Positions 55,203-64,000 are shown, counted from the first letter of the stretch. The stretch is DNA of 64,000 bases from Roseivivax jejudonensis (GCF_900172265.1 NZ_FWFK01000002.1:186001-250000); one strand, 5' to 3'. Notes: generated by a model not told the origin, from the letters alone. Numbers and translations: made by a program.

Positions 55203-56363
55203 TCAGGTGGCGTCGGCCAGCACGTCGCGTCCGGTCAGGCGCGCGTGGCTCTGCAGCGCGTAGCGATCGGTCATCCCGGCGATGTAGTCGGCCACGAGGC
55301 GGGCGCGCGTCGTCTCGTCGGTCGCGGCCCGGATCTCGGGCTGCCAGCGGCCCGGCAAAAGGTCGGGCCGCGCCATGTAGATAGGGAACAGCTCCTCAAC
55401 GACCTCGGTCACGCGGGCCCGCTGCGCCATCACCGACGGCGCACGGTACATCTGGTGAAACAGGAAGGCGCGGATCTCTGTGATCGCGGCCGTCATGCCC
55501 GAAGAGAAAGCGATCACCGGGTGCCCGAGGCGGCGCAGCGCATACGCGTCGCGCGGCTCCGCCGTGTCGAGCGCGACGCGCGCGGTGTCGATCACGTCGG
55601 CCACCATTGCGCCGAAGACCCGGCGCAACGCCTCGTGCCGTCGGCGCGACGTATCGGTCTGCGGATAGAGGCGGTCGACCTCGGCGTAGCAGTCGCGCAC
55701 CACCGGCAGGTCGGCGATGTCGCCTTCGGTGAACAGGCCCGCACGCAGCCCGTCGTGCAGATCGTGGTTGTTGTAGGCGATGTCGTCGGCAAGGGCCGCG
55801 ACCTGCGCCTCCGCGCTCGCATGGGTGTCGAGTTCCAGCGACTGGCGGGCCTCGTATTCAGCAAGGGCATACGGCAGCGGCGGGGCGACGGGGCCGTTGT
55901 GCTTGGCGATGCCCTCGAGGGTCTCCCACGTAAGGTTGAGACCGTCGAATTCGGCGTAGTGCCGCTCGAGCCGGGTGACGATGCGGATGGTCTGCGCGTT
56001 GTGATCGAAGCCGCCATGCGGCGCCATGAGCGCGTCGAGCGCATCCTCGCCGGTGTGGCCGAACGGCGTGTGCCCGAGGTCGTGCGCCAGCGCCACCGCC
56101 TCGGTCAGATCGGTATCGAGCCCCAGCGCGTTCGAGATCGTGCGCGCCACCTGCGCCACCTCGATCGAATGCGTGAGCCGCGTCCGGAAGAAGTCGCCCT
56201 CGTGCTCGACGAAGACCTGCGTCTTGTGCTTGAGCCGCCGAAAGGCGGAGGCGTGGATGATCCTGTCCCGGTCGCGCTGATAGCAGGAGCGGAAGGCGCT
56301 TTCCTCCTCCGAGTGAAGGCGGCCGCGCGAACGGGCCGGGTCGCAGGCATGAGGCGCGCGCAT
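55203..56363 (-). CDS. dgt: dGTP triphosphohydrolase-like HD protein
   Basis: A 386-residue HD-domain enzyme that releases triphosphate from dNTPs. The metal site is formed by FRTRLTHSIEVAQVART, ALAHDLGHTPFGHTGEDAL and ADDIAYNNHDLHDG. The first residues (SRGRLHSEEESAFRSCYQRD, then RIIHASAFRRLKHKTQVF) are the standard lead-in. ATG 56363 gives the family length; the longer frame upstream enters the divergent neighbour. It is divergent from an A-type Fe-S carrier gene, a conserved pair in this order of bacteria. Confidence 0.92.
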   Translation of the reverse strand: MRAPHACDPARSRGRLHSEEESAFRSCYQRDRDRIIHASAFRRLKHKTQVFVEHEGDFFRTRLTHSIEVAQVARTISNALGLDTDLTEAVALAHDLGHTPFGHTGEDALDALMAPHGGFDHNAQTIRIVTRLERHYAEFDGLNLTWETLEGIAKHNGPVAPPLPYALAEYEARQSLELDTHASAEAQVAALADDIAYNNHDLHDGLRAGLFTEGDIADLPVVRDCYAEVDRLYPQTDTSRRRHEALRRVFGAMVADVIDTARVALDTAEPRDAYALRRLGHPVIAFSSGMTAAITEIRAFLFHQMYRAPSVMAQRARVTEVVEELFPIYMARPDLLPGRWQPEIRAATDETTRARLVADYIAGMTDRYALQSHARLTGRDVLADAT

Positions 56364-56544
56364 GAGATCGGGTCCTGACGTTCGAAGGGCCGTTCTTGTG
56401 ACCGGGTCGCGCGGTCCATATATTGGGTTTTGCGGTGAAGGGGAACCGCTGGTACCGCTTGGCCGTGCCGCCCCGCCGGGTCCTGCCCGGACGACCGCCG
56501 CACCGACATGTCGCATGACCCGAAAGATCCCGGAGCTTCGCCAG

Positions 56545-56868
56545 ATGCACCTGCCGCCCAAAGTCACCGACCGCGCCTTCGCCCGGCTCGCCGAGATCGG
56601 CGCCGCGAAGGATGGCACCGCGCTGCGAGTCGCCGTCGAAGGCGGCGGCTGTTCGGGGTTCCAGTACGATATCCGCCTCGACGCCCCCGAAGACGGCGAC
56701 CTCGTGCTCGAGGGCCAGGGCCAGAAGGTGATCATCGACGAAGTCTCGCTGCCGTTCCTGGAAAACGCCGTCATCGACTTCACCGAAGAGCTGATCGGCG
56801 CGCGCTTCGTCATCGAAAACCCGAATGTGGCGAGTTCCTGCGGCTGCGGCACCAGCTTCGCGATGTGA
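56545..56868 (+). CDS. A-type iron-sulfur cluster carrier (ErpA/IscA family)
   Basis: A 107-residue HesB-like protein. The three cluster ligands are Cys36 (GGGCSGFQY), Cys99 and Cys101 (SSCGCGTSF). It accepts Fe-S clusters and inserts them into target enzymes. ATG 56545 (with GGAG ten bases upstream) gives a protein starting MHLPPKVTDRAF, the usual family start; the ATG at 56515 adds ten residues. Other Fe-S traffic proteins (BolA, Grx4) are encoded 2.5 kb further. Confidence 0.9.
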   Translation: MHLPPKVTDRAFARLAEIGAAKDGTALRVAVEGGGCSGFQYDIRLDAPEDGDLVLEGQGQKVIIDEVSLPFLENAVIDFTEELIGARFVIENPNVASSCGCGTSFAM

Positions 56869-57080
56869 GGTCGGAACGGCCCGCGCGGTGACGTGACGGG
56901 CCGCCACATTCGTGGTCCGGGCGAAGCTGATCGGCCGCTTCGCGAACGTGCCGATGCGGCCACTTTCATCTAAATCACACGAAATCCGCTACGTTACCAC
57001 GACGTCAGAACACTTCGCTAACGGCTTGCCGATACGAGCGGAGTGCGCGACGCCCCGCCCGTGTCACACACGTGATCGGA

Positions 57081-58105
57081 ATGGGGGATTCGGTGTTATC
57101 AAGGCTTAAGGCGACGCGCACGGCCGGGCTGGAGGTCGAGAATGACGTTCTCATCGGACGCAACGGGACGCTGTTCATCTTTCAGGGCGGGCACAAGCTA
57201 TACGAGCAGGCTCAGGGCAAGCACCCGCTGACCGCGGAAGCGCGGGATGCCTTCGCGCAGAATCTCCGAAGCCGTCGCGCATTGTGCGCCGAGCGTGGGA
57301 TAGGCTTCGCCCACCTCTTTCCGCCGGACAAGCAGGTGACCGTGGCCGAGGATTACCCGCTGCGCGACGTCTATTCGATTGGCGCGGCGGTGCGCGAACA
57401 GCTTGATGCGCCGTTCATATGGGGTGGCGATATGCTGACGCGCTCCGACTTCCACCGAACCGACAGCCATTGGAACATCCACGGGCAATTCAAGATGATG
57501 CCCCCGCTCCTACACGAGCTCGGCCTCGATGACCTTCTGCCGGAGGTTCTGGGCTGGCGCGACGGGCTGGCGGAACGGAAATTCACGGGCGACCTCGGCG
57601 TGAAGTTGAGCGCGCAACCGTCGGAGATCGCCTCGGTCCTTCCGCCGAATCCCGACACGACGCGCTACGGAAATGGACTGAAGCCCGCGGGCAACGAGGG
57701 CACGATAGAGGTCGTGCTGAACCGCAAGCCGCTTGTCCGGCGCACGCTCCTCGTCTTCGGAACCAGCTCCACGCAGGTCTGATGCCGCTCTTGTCACGCA
57801 TCTTCGAGGTGACGGTGCATTGCCGTGCACGTTTCCTGCACCGCGACGTGCTCGACATGGTAAAGCCGGATTTCTGCGTGACCCAGAACCTTGAGCGGTA
57901 TTTCTGGTCGACCCGCAGCGATCTCAACGCGCTGCCCTTCTTCCTGATCCCGCATCTGCGGGACCGCGAGCCGGCTTATTCGCAAAAGGCACTGGAGATC
58001 ATCGGCGCCACGTTCAGCCACGGATCGTTGCGCCACGACGCGATGTTGAGGATGTTGCGTCGAGGCCGGTTTCCCGGCGCCCATCTCAGACGGATCCAGC
58101 CATGA
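57081..58105 (+). pseudogene. AlgX/AlgJ-like SGNH protein, interrupted by a frameshift
   Basis: Two reading frames together make one protein. 57081-57782 (233 residues) has LIGRNGTLFIFQGG, FLFPPDKQ-like HLFPPDKQVTVAEDYPL, the RTDSHWNIHGQF block (DxHW motif of the AlgX/AlgJ sugar O-acetyltransferases) and ends in VFGTSSTQV before TGA. 57782-58105 (107 residues, shifted by -1) continues with MPLLSRIFEVTVHCRARFLH and KPDFCVTQNLERYF, as expected of the same domain. Loss of one C in a CC pair near 57778 would explain the break. So it is a pseudogene, a sequencing error, or (less likely) two coupled parts joined by TGATG. The upstream 212 bases are AT-richer than the surroundings. Confidence 0.7.
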
Positions 58106-58911
58106 AGATCGCGACCTTCAACATCAACGGCGTCAAGGCGCGTATTCAGACGCTTCTGGACTGGCTCGACCGGGCCGAACCGGACGTGGTCCTGCTGCAG
58201 GAGATCAAGTCCGTCGACGAGGCGTTTCCGCGCGAGGCGATCGAGGACAAGGGCTACAACGTCGAGACGCACGGCCAGAAAAGCTTCAACGGTGTCGCGA
58301 TCCTGTCGAAACATCCGCTCGAGGACGTAGTGCGCGGTCTGCCGGGGGACGACGACGACGAACAGGCGCGCTGGATCGAGGCGACGGTGACAGGGGACGC
58401 CCACGCCGTGCGCCTCTGTGGGCTCTATCTGCCGAACGGCAACCCCGTGAGCTTCGATTCCGAGGGTCGTCCCGAGCGCAACGGAAAGTATGGCTACAAG
58501 CTCGACTGGATGGCCCGGATGGAGGCGCGGGCGCGCGATCTTCTCGCCGCCGAGATGCCGGCGCTCATGGCGGGCGACTACAACGTCATACCCCAGCCCG
58601 AGGACGCGAAGCGCCCGGACGCCTGGGCCGAGGATGCCCTGTTCCTGCCCGACAGTCGCGCGGCCTTTCGGCGCGTCCTGAACCTCGGCTTCACCGAAGC
58701 GTTCCGCGCCCGGGTCCGCGGCCCCGGGCACTATTCGTTCTGGGACTACCAGGGCGGCGCTTGGAACCGGGACAACGGCATCCGGATCGACCACGTTCTT
58801 CTCACGCCACAAGCTGCGGACCTGATGACGGATGTCGGCATCGACCGCGAGGAGCGCGGGTGCGAGAAACCCTCGGATCACGTGCCGGTCTGGGTCGAAC
58901 TCGCCGCCTGA
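58102..58911 (+). CDS. xthA: Exodeoxyribonuclease III
   Basis: A 269-residue AP endonuclease of the exonuclease III family. The metal and catalytic residues are in TFNINGVKAR (Asn7), LLQEIK (Glu34), AGDYNVIP near 157 and SDHVPVW (Asp259, His260). It cuts at abasic sites and removes 3' blocks in base-excision repair. ATG 58102 overlaps the end of the AlgX-like remnant by four bases (ATGA), so it may rely on that transcript or on coupling with it. Confidence 0.93.
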   Translation: MKIATFNINGVKARIQTLLDWLDRAEPDVVLLQEIKSVDEAFPREAIEDKGYNVETHGQKSFNGVAILSKHPLEDVVRGLPGDDDDEQARWIEATVTGDAHAVRLCGLYLPNGNPVSFDSEGRPERNGKYGYKLDWMARMEARARDLLAAEMPALMAGDYNVIPQPEDAKRPDAWAEDALFLPDSRAAFRRVLNLGFTEAFRARVRGPGHYSFWDYQGGAWNRDNGIRIDHVLLTPQAADLMTDVGIDREERGCEKPSDHVPVWVELAA

Positions 58912-58982
58912 GCGCTCCCTTGTTCCCCGCCGGACGCTCGCATACATTCCGGCTTCGAGGACAGCAGGGAGTCACGCCGCAC

Positions 58983-59225
58983 ATGGCCATCGAGGCGACA
59001 GAGATCGAGGCGCTGATCCGCGAGGCGTTTCCCGACGCCCGGATCACGATCACGGACCTAGCCGGAGACGGCAATCACTATGCCGCCGAGGTCATCGACG
59101 AGAGCTTTCGCGGCCAGAACCGGGTGCAGCAGCAGCGCGCCGTCTACTCCGCGCTGAAGGGCAAGATGGACGGCTCGCAAGGCGAACTCCACGCGCTTGC
59201 GCTCACCACCAAGGCGCCGGAATGA
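58983..59225 (+). CDS. BolA family protein
   Basis: An 80-residue protein with the BolA pattern: IEALIREAFPDARITITDL, then HYAAEVIDESFRGQNRVQQQ and SALKGKMDGSQGELHALAL. It lacks the long C-terminus of E. coli BolA and is nearer IbaG. With a monothiol glutaredoxin (next gene) such proteins form a 2Fe-2S complex that reports or traffics iron. The start ATG 58983 is at the edge of the conserved domain. The longer in-frame reading upstream is a shadow of xthA. Confidence 0.9.
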   Translation: MAIEATEIEALIREAFPDARITITDLAGDGNHYAAEVIDESFRGQNRVQQQRAVYSALKGKMDGSQGELHALALTTKAPE

Positions 59226-59291
59226 CCCGGGCCGCGACGTAGCGGCCACACACAGATCACGGGGCGCCAGCCCCAGAGACCGGAGGCAGAG

Positions 59292-59660
59292 ATGACCACC
59301 ACCGACGCGCACAGCCGGATCGAGGAAACCGTGAAGGCCAATGACGTGGTGCTCTACATGAAGGGCACCAAGACCATGCCGCAATGCGGGTTCTCCTCGC
59401 GCGTGGCGGGCGTTCTCAACTACATGGGCGTGGAATACGCCGACGTGAACGTGCTCGCCGACGAGACGATCCGCCAGGGCATCAAGGATTATTCCGACTG
59501 GCCGACGATCCCGCAGCTCTACGTCAAGGGCGAGTTCGTGGGTGGCTGCGACATCATCACCGAGATGACGTTGTCGGGCGAGCTCGATCAGCTGTTCGAG
59601 AAGGAAGGCGTCGCCTATGACAAGGACGCCGCCGAAAAGATCCGCGAAGCGAACGGCTGA
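59292..59660 (+). CDS. grxD: Monothiol glutaredoxin, Grx4 type
   Basis: A 122-residue CGFS glutaredoxin (Cys32-Gly33-Phe34-Ser35). Further hallmarks are [11 protein letters not shown] before the motif, [19 protein letters not shown] and the end KIREANG. CGFS proteins bind a 2Fe-2S cluster with glutathione. It lies 66 bases after bolA on the same strand, and both end at the terminator at 59685. Together with the A-type carrier, this is a small Fe-S neighbourhood. Confidence 0.95.
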   Translation: MTTTDAHSRIEETVKANDVVLYMKGTKTMPQCGFSSRVAGVLNYMGVEYADVNVLADETIRQGIKDYSDWPTIPQLYVKGEFVGGCDIITEMTLSGELDQLFEKEGVAYDKDAAEKIREANG

Positions 59661-59684
59661 GACCGAAAGACCGCTTTGAGCAAG

Positions 59685-59716
59685 GGACGTGCCGAGGCGA
59701 TCGGCACGTCCTTTTT
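59685..59716 (+). terminator. Rho-independent terminator after bolA-grxD
   Basis: An 11-bp stem GGACGTGCCGA / TCGGCACGTCC (59685-59695 and 59701-59711) with loop GGCGA, then TTTTTCGTTTT. Confidence 0.92.
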
Positions 59717-59779
59717 CGTTTTACGCTACATGAGCCGCCCGCATCCCGCCGCAGGGCGCGCGCTGCCTCGGCGCCAATA

Positions 59780-60175
59780 CTAGTCGCGAGTCTTTTCCTC
59801 GACCTCTTCGGCAAGGGCCTCGGCCCGCGCTGCAAGTTCGGCCAGTGCATCGGTCATTTCGGCGGGAACGACCGGCACCTCGATACGCTCGGGCTCGGGC
59901 GGCGCGGCGTCTTTCAGAGCAACGAGCTCGGCGTTGAGTGCCGCGACTTTCTCTTCGGCCGCCTCGGCACGCTCTTCCATGCCGGCGGTCTTGTCGGCGA
60001 GCATCAGTCCAGCCATCAGCAGCATCCGAGCCTCGGGCACACGGCCGAGCTGGTTCACCAGGACCTGCGCCTCACCGTCCAGCATGGCGGCAGCCGAGTG
60101 AAGATAGGCTTCCTCGCCGTCCTGGCAGGCCACGGTGAAGCTGCGCCCCCCGATATGGATGTCGACCTCGGGCAT
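59780..60175 (-). CDS. zapA: Cell division protein ZapA
   Basis: A 131-residue protein. The N-terminal ZapA domain reads VDIHIGGRSFTVACQDGEE and the following helix carries ARMLLMAGLMLADKTAG. The C-terminal half is a coiled coil with a Pro-rich break. ZapA bundles FtsZ filaments at mid-cell. Its ATG shares one base with the stop of the upstream coiled-coil gene (TGATG), so the two are translated together. Confidence 0.88.
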   Translation of the reverse strand: MPEVDIHIGGRSFTVACQDGEEAYLHSAAAMLDGEAQVLVNQLGRVPEARMLLMAGLMLADKTAGMEERAEAAEEKVAALNAELVALKDAAPPEPERIEVPVVPAEMTDALAELAARAEALAEEVEEKTRD

Positions 60176-60711
60176 CAGGCGTCCTCCTCGGTTTCGGCGC
60201 CGGTCTCGGCCGCGGTCCCTTCGGCGGCCTCGGTCAGAAGCGGCTCCAGCGCCGCGAGCAGCGCGGCGCCCTCGGCCTTGTCGGTCGCCCGCGCGGCACG
60301 GATCGACTCGAGCTCCGCCAGCATCGCCTTGTTGATCAGGTGCGGCTCGCCCACGTTCTCGGCGACGGCGCGGCTCAGTTCCTCGTTCGTATCCCGCAGC
60401 ATGTCGTTGGCCCGGCGCAGACGGCCGAGCTCGCCATCGAGCTGCGCCAGCGCCTCCCGGCTCGCCGCCACCTGTTCGCGCAGTTCGGCGACCTGTCGCT
60501 CCTGCTTGTCACGGATGCCGCGCACGCGCTCCTCGAGCTGGGCGTTGGCGAGACGCTCGTCTTCGAGCGCGGCGCGCAGATCCTCCAGTTCCGCGGGATC
60601 GGCCTCGGGCGCGGCGGGCGGCGGCGTTGGACGGTCGAGCTGCCCGACCCCCTTTCCGATCCGCTCCAGCGCGGCGGCGATGCGGCCCTGAAGCTCGTCG
60701 ATATCGCTCAT
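60175..60711 (-). CDS. Coiled-coil protein coupled to zapA
   Basis: A 178-residue protein made mostly of helix. It has a short N-terminus (DIDELQGRIAAALERIGKG), a Pro/Ala linker, then about 100 residues of heptads (ALEDERLANAQLEERVRGIR, REQVAASREALAQLDGELGR). Its end is acidic. The one-base overlap with zapA implies a role in Z-ring assembly, perhaps analogous to ZapB, which is also a pure coiled coil, but sequence similarity to ZapB is not evident. ATG 60711 gives the natural start. Confidence 0.8.
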   Translation of the reverse strand: MSDIDELQGRIAAALERIGKGVGQLDRPTPPPAAPEADPAELEDLRAALEDERLANAQLEERVRGIRDKQERQVAELREQVAASREALAQLDGELGRLRRANDMLRDTNEELSRAVAENVGEPHLINKAMLAELESIRAARATDKAEGAALLAALEPLLTEAAEGTAAETGAETEEDA

Positions 60712-60938
60712 CTCTCTGCCTCTCGTTCTGCGGGCGGCCCCGGCCCGTGCGTGTCGTCCGCCACATTGGCCCGTTGACCGACCGGCGAATCGCGGTTGCG
60801 CGGCCGTGACGTCGGGCGCGCCCCGATGCAAGAGTGCTCCTGCTGGCCTGTCAAGGCCTTGTGGGCCGAGCTTGAACTTCGGTCCCGCCCTGATATGAGC
60901 GTCGCGACAGGATGAAATCGCGAGAAGGACCGCGCGAG

Positions 60939-62954
60939 GTGGATATCGAGACGCTGCGCAGCCGCGCCCCCGATCACTGGATGACCGCCGCGGCCATCCG
61001 CACGCTGACGCTCGATGCGGTCGCGGCCGCGAATTCGGGCCATTCGGGCATGCCGATGGGCATGGCCGACGTCGCGACCGTGCTGTGGTCGAAACACATG
61101 AAGTACGACGCGGCCCACCCGGACTGGCCGGACCGCGACCGCTTCATCCTGTCCGCCGGGCACGGATCGATGCTGCTCTATTCGCTGCTCTACCTGACCG
61201 GTGATCCCGAGATCACGCTCGAGGAGATCCGCAACTTCCGCCAGCTCGGATCGCAGACGGCGGGCCACCCCGAGAACACGCTCGCCCGCGGGATCGAGGT
61301 CACCACCGGCCCGCTGGGCCAGGGGCTCGCGATGTCGGTCGGTTTCGCCATCGCCGAGGAGAGCCTGCGCGCGCGGTTCGGCAAGAAGCTCGTCGATCAC
61401 CATACCTGGGTTATCGCCGGCGACGGCTGCCTCATGGAAGGCGTGAGCCACGAGGCGATCGCGCTGGCCGGACGCCAGCAGCTCGGCCGGCTCATCGTGT
61501 TCTGGGACAACAACGCGATCACCATCGACGGCAGCGTCGATATCGCCGACCGGGTCGATCAGCCGGCGCGCTTTGCCGCCGCCGGCTGGCACGTGCAGGA
61601 GATCGACGGCCACGATCCCGAAGAGATCGACGCGGCGATCACGGCAGCCAAGAGCGACCCCCGCCCGTCGATGATCGCCTGCAAGACGCATATCGCGCTT
61701 GGCCACGCGGCGCAGGACACCTCCAAGGGGCACGGCGCGCTGACCGACGGCCAGCAGCTGATCGATGCCAAGGAAGGCTACGGCTGGGGCTACGGCCCGT
61801 TCGAGATCCCGACCGAGATCAAGGAGCGCTGGGAAGGCTATGGCCGTCGCGGCGCCGAAGACCGCACCGCGTGGGAAGAGCGGCTCGCCGCCGCATCCGC
61901 CGCGCGCCAGGCCGAGTTCCGCCGCACCTTCGCGGGCGATGCGCCCAAGAAGCTGTCGGCCACGATCAAGGCGCTCAAGAAACAGGTCTCCGAAACCCAG
62001 CCGAAGGTCGCGACGCGCAAAGCCTCCGAGATGGTGCTCGAAGTCGTGAATCCGATCGCGCCCGAAACCCTCGGCGGGTCCGCCGACCTGACTGGCTCGA
62101 ACAACACCAAGACGGCCGATCTGGGCGTGTTCGACATCGAGGAGCGCAAGGGCCGTTACATCTACTACGGCATCCGCGAGCACGGCATGGCGGCCGCGAT
62201 GAACGGCATGGCGCTGCACGGGGGCATCCGGCCCTACGGCGGCACGTTCATGTGCTTCACCGACTATGCCCGCCCGGCGATGCGCCTTGCTGCGCTGCAG
62301 GAAGTTCCGACCGTATTCGTGATGACCCACGATTCGATCGGCCTCGGCGAGGACGGTCCGACCCACCAGCCGATCGAGCATCTCGCCATCAGCCGCGCGA
62401 CGCCGAACATGCGGGTATTCCGCCCCGCCGACGTGGTGGAGACCGCGGAGGCCTGGGAACTGGCGCTCACCGCGCACGAAACCCCGTCGGTCCTGTCGCT
62501 CACCCGCCAGGGCCTGCCGACCGTGCGCACCGCACACAAGACCAAGAACCTGACCGCGCAGGGCGCCTATGTCCTCGCCGAGGCCGAGGGCAAGCGCCAG
62601 GCGATCCTGCTCGCGACCGGTTCCGAGGTCTCCGTCGCGCTCGCCGCACGCGACAGGCTGCAGGCCGAGGGAATCGGCACGCGCGTCGTCTCCATGCCCT
62701 GCTGGGAGCTTTTCGCCGAGCAGGACGAAAGCTACCGTCGCAAGGTGCTTCCGGCCGGCCCGGTCCGCGTCGGCGTCGAGGCCGCCTGCGGCTTCGGCTG
62801 GGATCGCTGGCTGTGCGGCGAGCGGGGGCGCGAGAAGAAGGCGGGCTTCGTCGGGATGGACAGCTTCGGCTCGTCAGCCCCTGCAGAGGAACTCTTTGCG
62901 CATTTCGGCATCACCGCCGAGGCGGTCGCCGCGCGCGTGACCGCCCTGCTCTGA
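60939..62954 (+). CDS. tkt: Transketolase
   Basis: A 671-residue thiamine diphosphate enzyme of the pentose phosphate and Calvin routes. The blocks include [20 protein letters not shown], the ThDP motif [13 protein letters not shown] with the usual NN pair ([10 protein letters not shown]), and the substrate loop [13 protein letters not shown]. The start is taken as GTG 60939 behind GAGAAGGA, which gives the family start [14 protein letters not shown]; the ATG at 60912 adds nine unlike residues. No other Calvin-cycle gene is nearby, although gap is on the same window. Confidence 0.94.
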   Translation: MDIETLRSRAPDHWMTAAAIRTLTLDAVAAANSGHSGMPMGMADVATVLWSKHMKYDAAHPDWPDRDRFILSAGHGSMLLYSLLYLTGDPEITLEEIRNFRQLGSQTAGHPENTLARGIEVTTGPLGQGLAMSVGFAIAEESLRARFGKKLVDHHTWVIAGDGCLMEGVSHEAIALAGRQQLGRLIVFWDNNAITIDGSVDIADRVDQPARFAAAGWHVQEIDGHDPEEIDAAITAAKSDPRPSMIACKTHIALGHAAQDTSKGHGALTDGQQLIDAKEGYGWGYGPFEIPTEIKERWEGYGRRGAEDRTAWEERLAAASAARQAEFRRTFAGDAPKKLSATIKALKKQVSETQPKVATRKASEMVLEVVNPIAPETLGGSADLTGSNNTKTADLGVFDIEERKGRYIYYGIREHGMAAAMNGMALHGGIRPYGGTFMCFTDYARPAMRLAALQEVPTVFVMTHDSIGLGEDGPTHQPIEHLAISRATPNMRVFRPADVVETAEAWELALTAHETPSVLSLTRQGLPTVRTAHKTKNLTAQGAYVLAEAEGKRQAILLATGSEVSVALAARDRLQAEGIGTRVVSMPCWELFAEQDESYRRKVLPAGPVRVGVEAACGFGWDRWLCGERGREKKAGFVGMDSFGSSAPAEELFAHFGITAEAVAARVTALL

Positions 62955-62966
62955 GGTCAAACGGCG

Positions 62967-63827
62967 ATGCCCACCGCGCCGAAATCGGGGCCCGGGCCAA
63001 CCGCGCGCATGGTCGCCGGCGCCCGGCGCCTGCTGGGCCGGCTGGCCGCTCCGGCGAGTGCCGGCAGCGTGCTGTCGCCACCGGCCGGCGGCGACGCGTC
63101 GTACGAATACAAGCGCGTGACGCTCGTCGTGAATCCGGGGCTGCTGGCCGAGAGGCTCGGGCGCGAGACGCTCGTCTGTTGCGGGGCGGCGCGCGGCATG
63201 ACGTCGGTCGTCGCCTACACGCTGTTCGATCAGGGCTACTTCCTGGGTGAGCGGCTTCAGCACCGCAACTTCGAGGACGTGGACATGCGCCGCGCGATCC
63301 CGCCGCGCGACCAGATGCTGCGCCCCCTGGCGAACCGGCCGGACTTCACCACGCTCGTCGCCGCGCGGAACGCCGACTACACGCGCTGGGGATTCAAGAT
63401 CCCGCACGCGGTCGAGCACGTGCCCGAGCTCTGCCGCCTTCTGCGCGACCCCGTCATCCTGCTGTGCGTGCGCAACCCGGTGGGCACCGGCAAGTCCATC
63501 GTCCAGCGGTCGGAGACCGAGACCGGCGGCATCGACCAGATCATGCACGCGTCGCTGCGCTGGGTGCCGGCGCTGCAATACCTCGTCGGCCAGGCGGATG
63601 TCCCTGCCCTCATATGCGACATGGACATCGTGCGCCGGCGCCCCTTTGCCTTCGTGCGCGACCTCAAGGAGGCGCTGGACCTCGAGGGCGACGCAGACGC
63701 CATCGCCGAGACGATCGGAACCGCGGGATACAAGCGCGCCGAGGCGCGGCCCGGCATGACCTTCGTCAGCGACGACGCGCCGGCGAGCGACGCCGCCCCG
63801 GACGACGCGGACCGACCCGCGCCGTAA
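62967..63827 (+). CDS. Sulfotransferase-like P-loop protein
   Basis: A 286-residue soluble protein. After a low-complexity lead, TLVCCGAARGMTSVVAYTLF (near residue 68) looks like the 5'-phosphosulfate loop of sulfotransferases, and VILLCVRNPVGTGKSIVQRS (near 165-183) like the 3'-phosphate-binding strand and helix. The C-terminus is acidic and Ala/Pro-rich. This points to the P-loop sulfotransferase superfamily, but the canonical PKSGTT loop is altered, so activity is uncertain. It follows tkt by 12 bases, an order not typical of relatives, where gap often follows. Confidence 0.6.
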   Translation: MPTAPKSGPGPTARMVAGARRLLGRLAAPASAGSVLSPPAGGDASYEYKRVTLVVNPGLLAERLGRETLVCCGAARGMTSVVAYTLFDQGYFLGERLQHRNFEDVDMRRAIPPRDQMLRPLANRPDFTTLVAARNADYTRWGFKIPHAVEHVPELCRLLRDPVILLCVRNPVGTGKSIVQRSETETGGIDQIMHASLRWVPALQYLVGQADVPALICDMDIVRRRPFAFVRDLKEALDLEGDADAIAETIGTAGYKRAEARPGMTFVSDDAPASDAAPDDADRPAP

Positions 63828-63941
63828 GCCCGCGACCGCCGCGGTCGATGCCGCCGCACCGGACGCCGCGCCTGATACGGTTGTGATGTGCTGCGACAGA
63901 TCGCCCGCCTACCTCCCGGGCAGTTTTCGGAGGATATCACC

Positions 63942-64000
63942 ATGCGCCGCTTCGCCATCCTGCTTGCCGGAACATCCACGCTGACCGCCGCCTGCGCGAC
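63942..64000 (+). CDS. Start of a lipoprotein gene, cut by the window edge
   Basis: Twenty codons from ATG 63942, behind GGAGG. The peptide MRRFAILLAGTSTLTAAC has the basic-hydrophobic start and a lipobox (LTAAC, Cys18) of a bacterial lipoprotein. Nothing more can be said of its function. Confidence 0.6.
   Translation, partial: MRRFAILLAGTSTLTAACA

Noticed and set aside
56410-56430. AT-rich CCATATATTGG palindrome between dgt and the Fe-S carrier gene
   Set aside because: It probably reflects promoter AT content for the divergent genes; I could not fit it to a known iron-response motif or to convincing -35/-10 pairs.
57782-58105. A separate 107-residue gene before xthA
   Set aside because: Its content continues the AlgX-like domain of the preceding frame, so it was annotated as part of one interrupted gene rather than an independent one.

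Overview
The window is a stretch of high-GC (roughly two-thirds G+C) alphaproteobacterial chromosome, most probably from a member of the Rhodobacteraceae/Roseobacter group. The grounds are conserved gene blocks typical of that family (yfgM-bamB-der; dgt/A-type Fe-S carrier divergent pair; argS-SPOR-nagZ-scpA-scpB; yceD-rpmF-plsX-fabH-ihfA-merR followed by tRNA-Pro), an ornithine-lipid acyltransferase gene, and a valine/methylmalonate-semialdehyde cluster. I see no rRNA, CRISPR array, insertion sequence, integrase or plasmid replication gene; this looks like stable core chromosome with a few accessory islands.

Layout. 1-2.4 kb (minus): der (cut by the window edge), the BamB-like lipoprotein and a YfgM-like TPR protein. 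2.6-7.8 kb (plus): an RND efflux adaptor and an unusually long RND permease. 7.9-9.8 kb: the most distinctive unit, a tiny VPEID-CTERM protein facing a fused exosortase/CPBP-protease gene. 10-16 kb: EamA transporter, Atm1-type ABC exporter with a small coupled gene, 3-hydroxybutyrate dehydrogenase, a candidate small RNA with its own promoter and terminator, and a YejA-type solute-binding protein. 16-22.7 kb: XRE-cupin regulator, acyl-CoA synthetase, FrnE-like thiol oxidoreductase, Bcr/CflA-type MFS pump, icd and a YitT protein. 22.7-27.9 kb: gdhA, galM, gap, a DUF1127-like mini-gene, coaD and a CBS protein. 27.9-35.2 kb: LysR regulator, mmsA, two secreted acidic HdeA-like proteins, then isobutyryl-CoA dehydrogenase, 3-hydroxyisobutyryl-CoA hydrolase and mmsB. 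35.4-40.2 kb: two c-type cytochromes, an ABC-F ATPase, olsB, bamE. 40.2-47.8 kb: yceD-rpmF-plsX-fabH-ihfA-merR, tRNA-Pro(GGG), long-form dCTP deaminase, an SH3/DUF1236 protein and a small basic protein. 47.9-56.4 kb (all minus): dgt, cation/proton antiporter, argS, SPOR protein, nagZ, scpA, scpB. 56.5-64 kb: A-type Fe-S carrier, a frame-broken AlgX-like gene, xthA, bolA, grx4, zapA with a coiled-coil partner, tkt, a sulfotransferase-like protein and the start of a lipoprotein.

How genes work together. Valine breakdown is nearly complete: isobutyryl-CoA -> methacrylyl-CoA (dehydrogenase) ... -> 3-hydroxyisobutyrate (hydrolase) -> methylmalonate semialdehyde (mmsB) -> propionyl-CoA (mmsA); only the enoyl-CoA hydratase step is not obviously here. 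rpmF-plsX-fabH links ribosome and membrane-lipid synthesis. scpA/scpB serve the SMC condensin. der, bamB and bamE serve ribosome and outer-membrane assembly. BolA, monothiol Grx4 and the A-type carrier are all Fe-S trafficking proteins within 3 kb. The exosortase/VPEID pair is self-contained, with one visible substrate, and is the part of the window whose biology is least known. No gene-free stretch exceeds about 290 bases.
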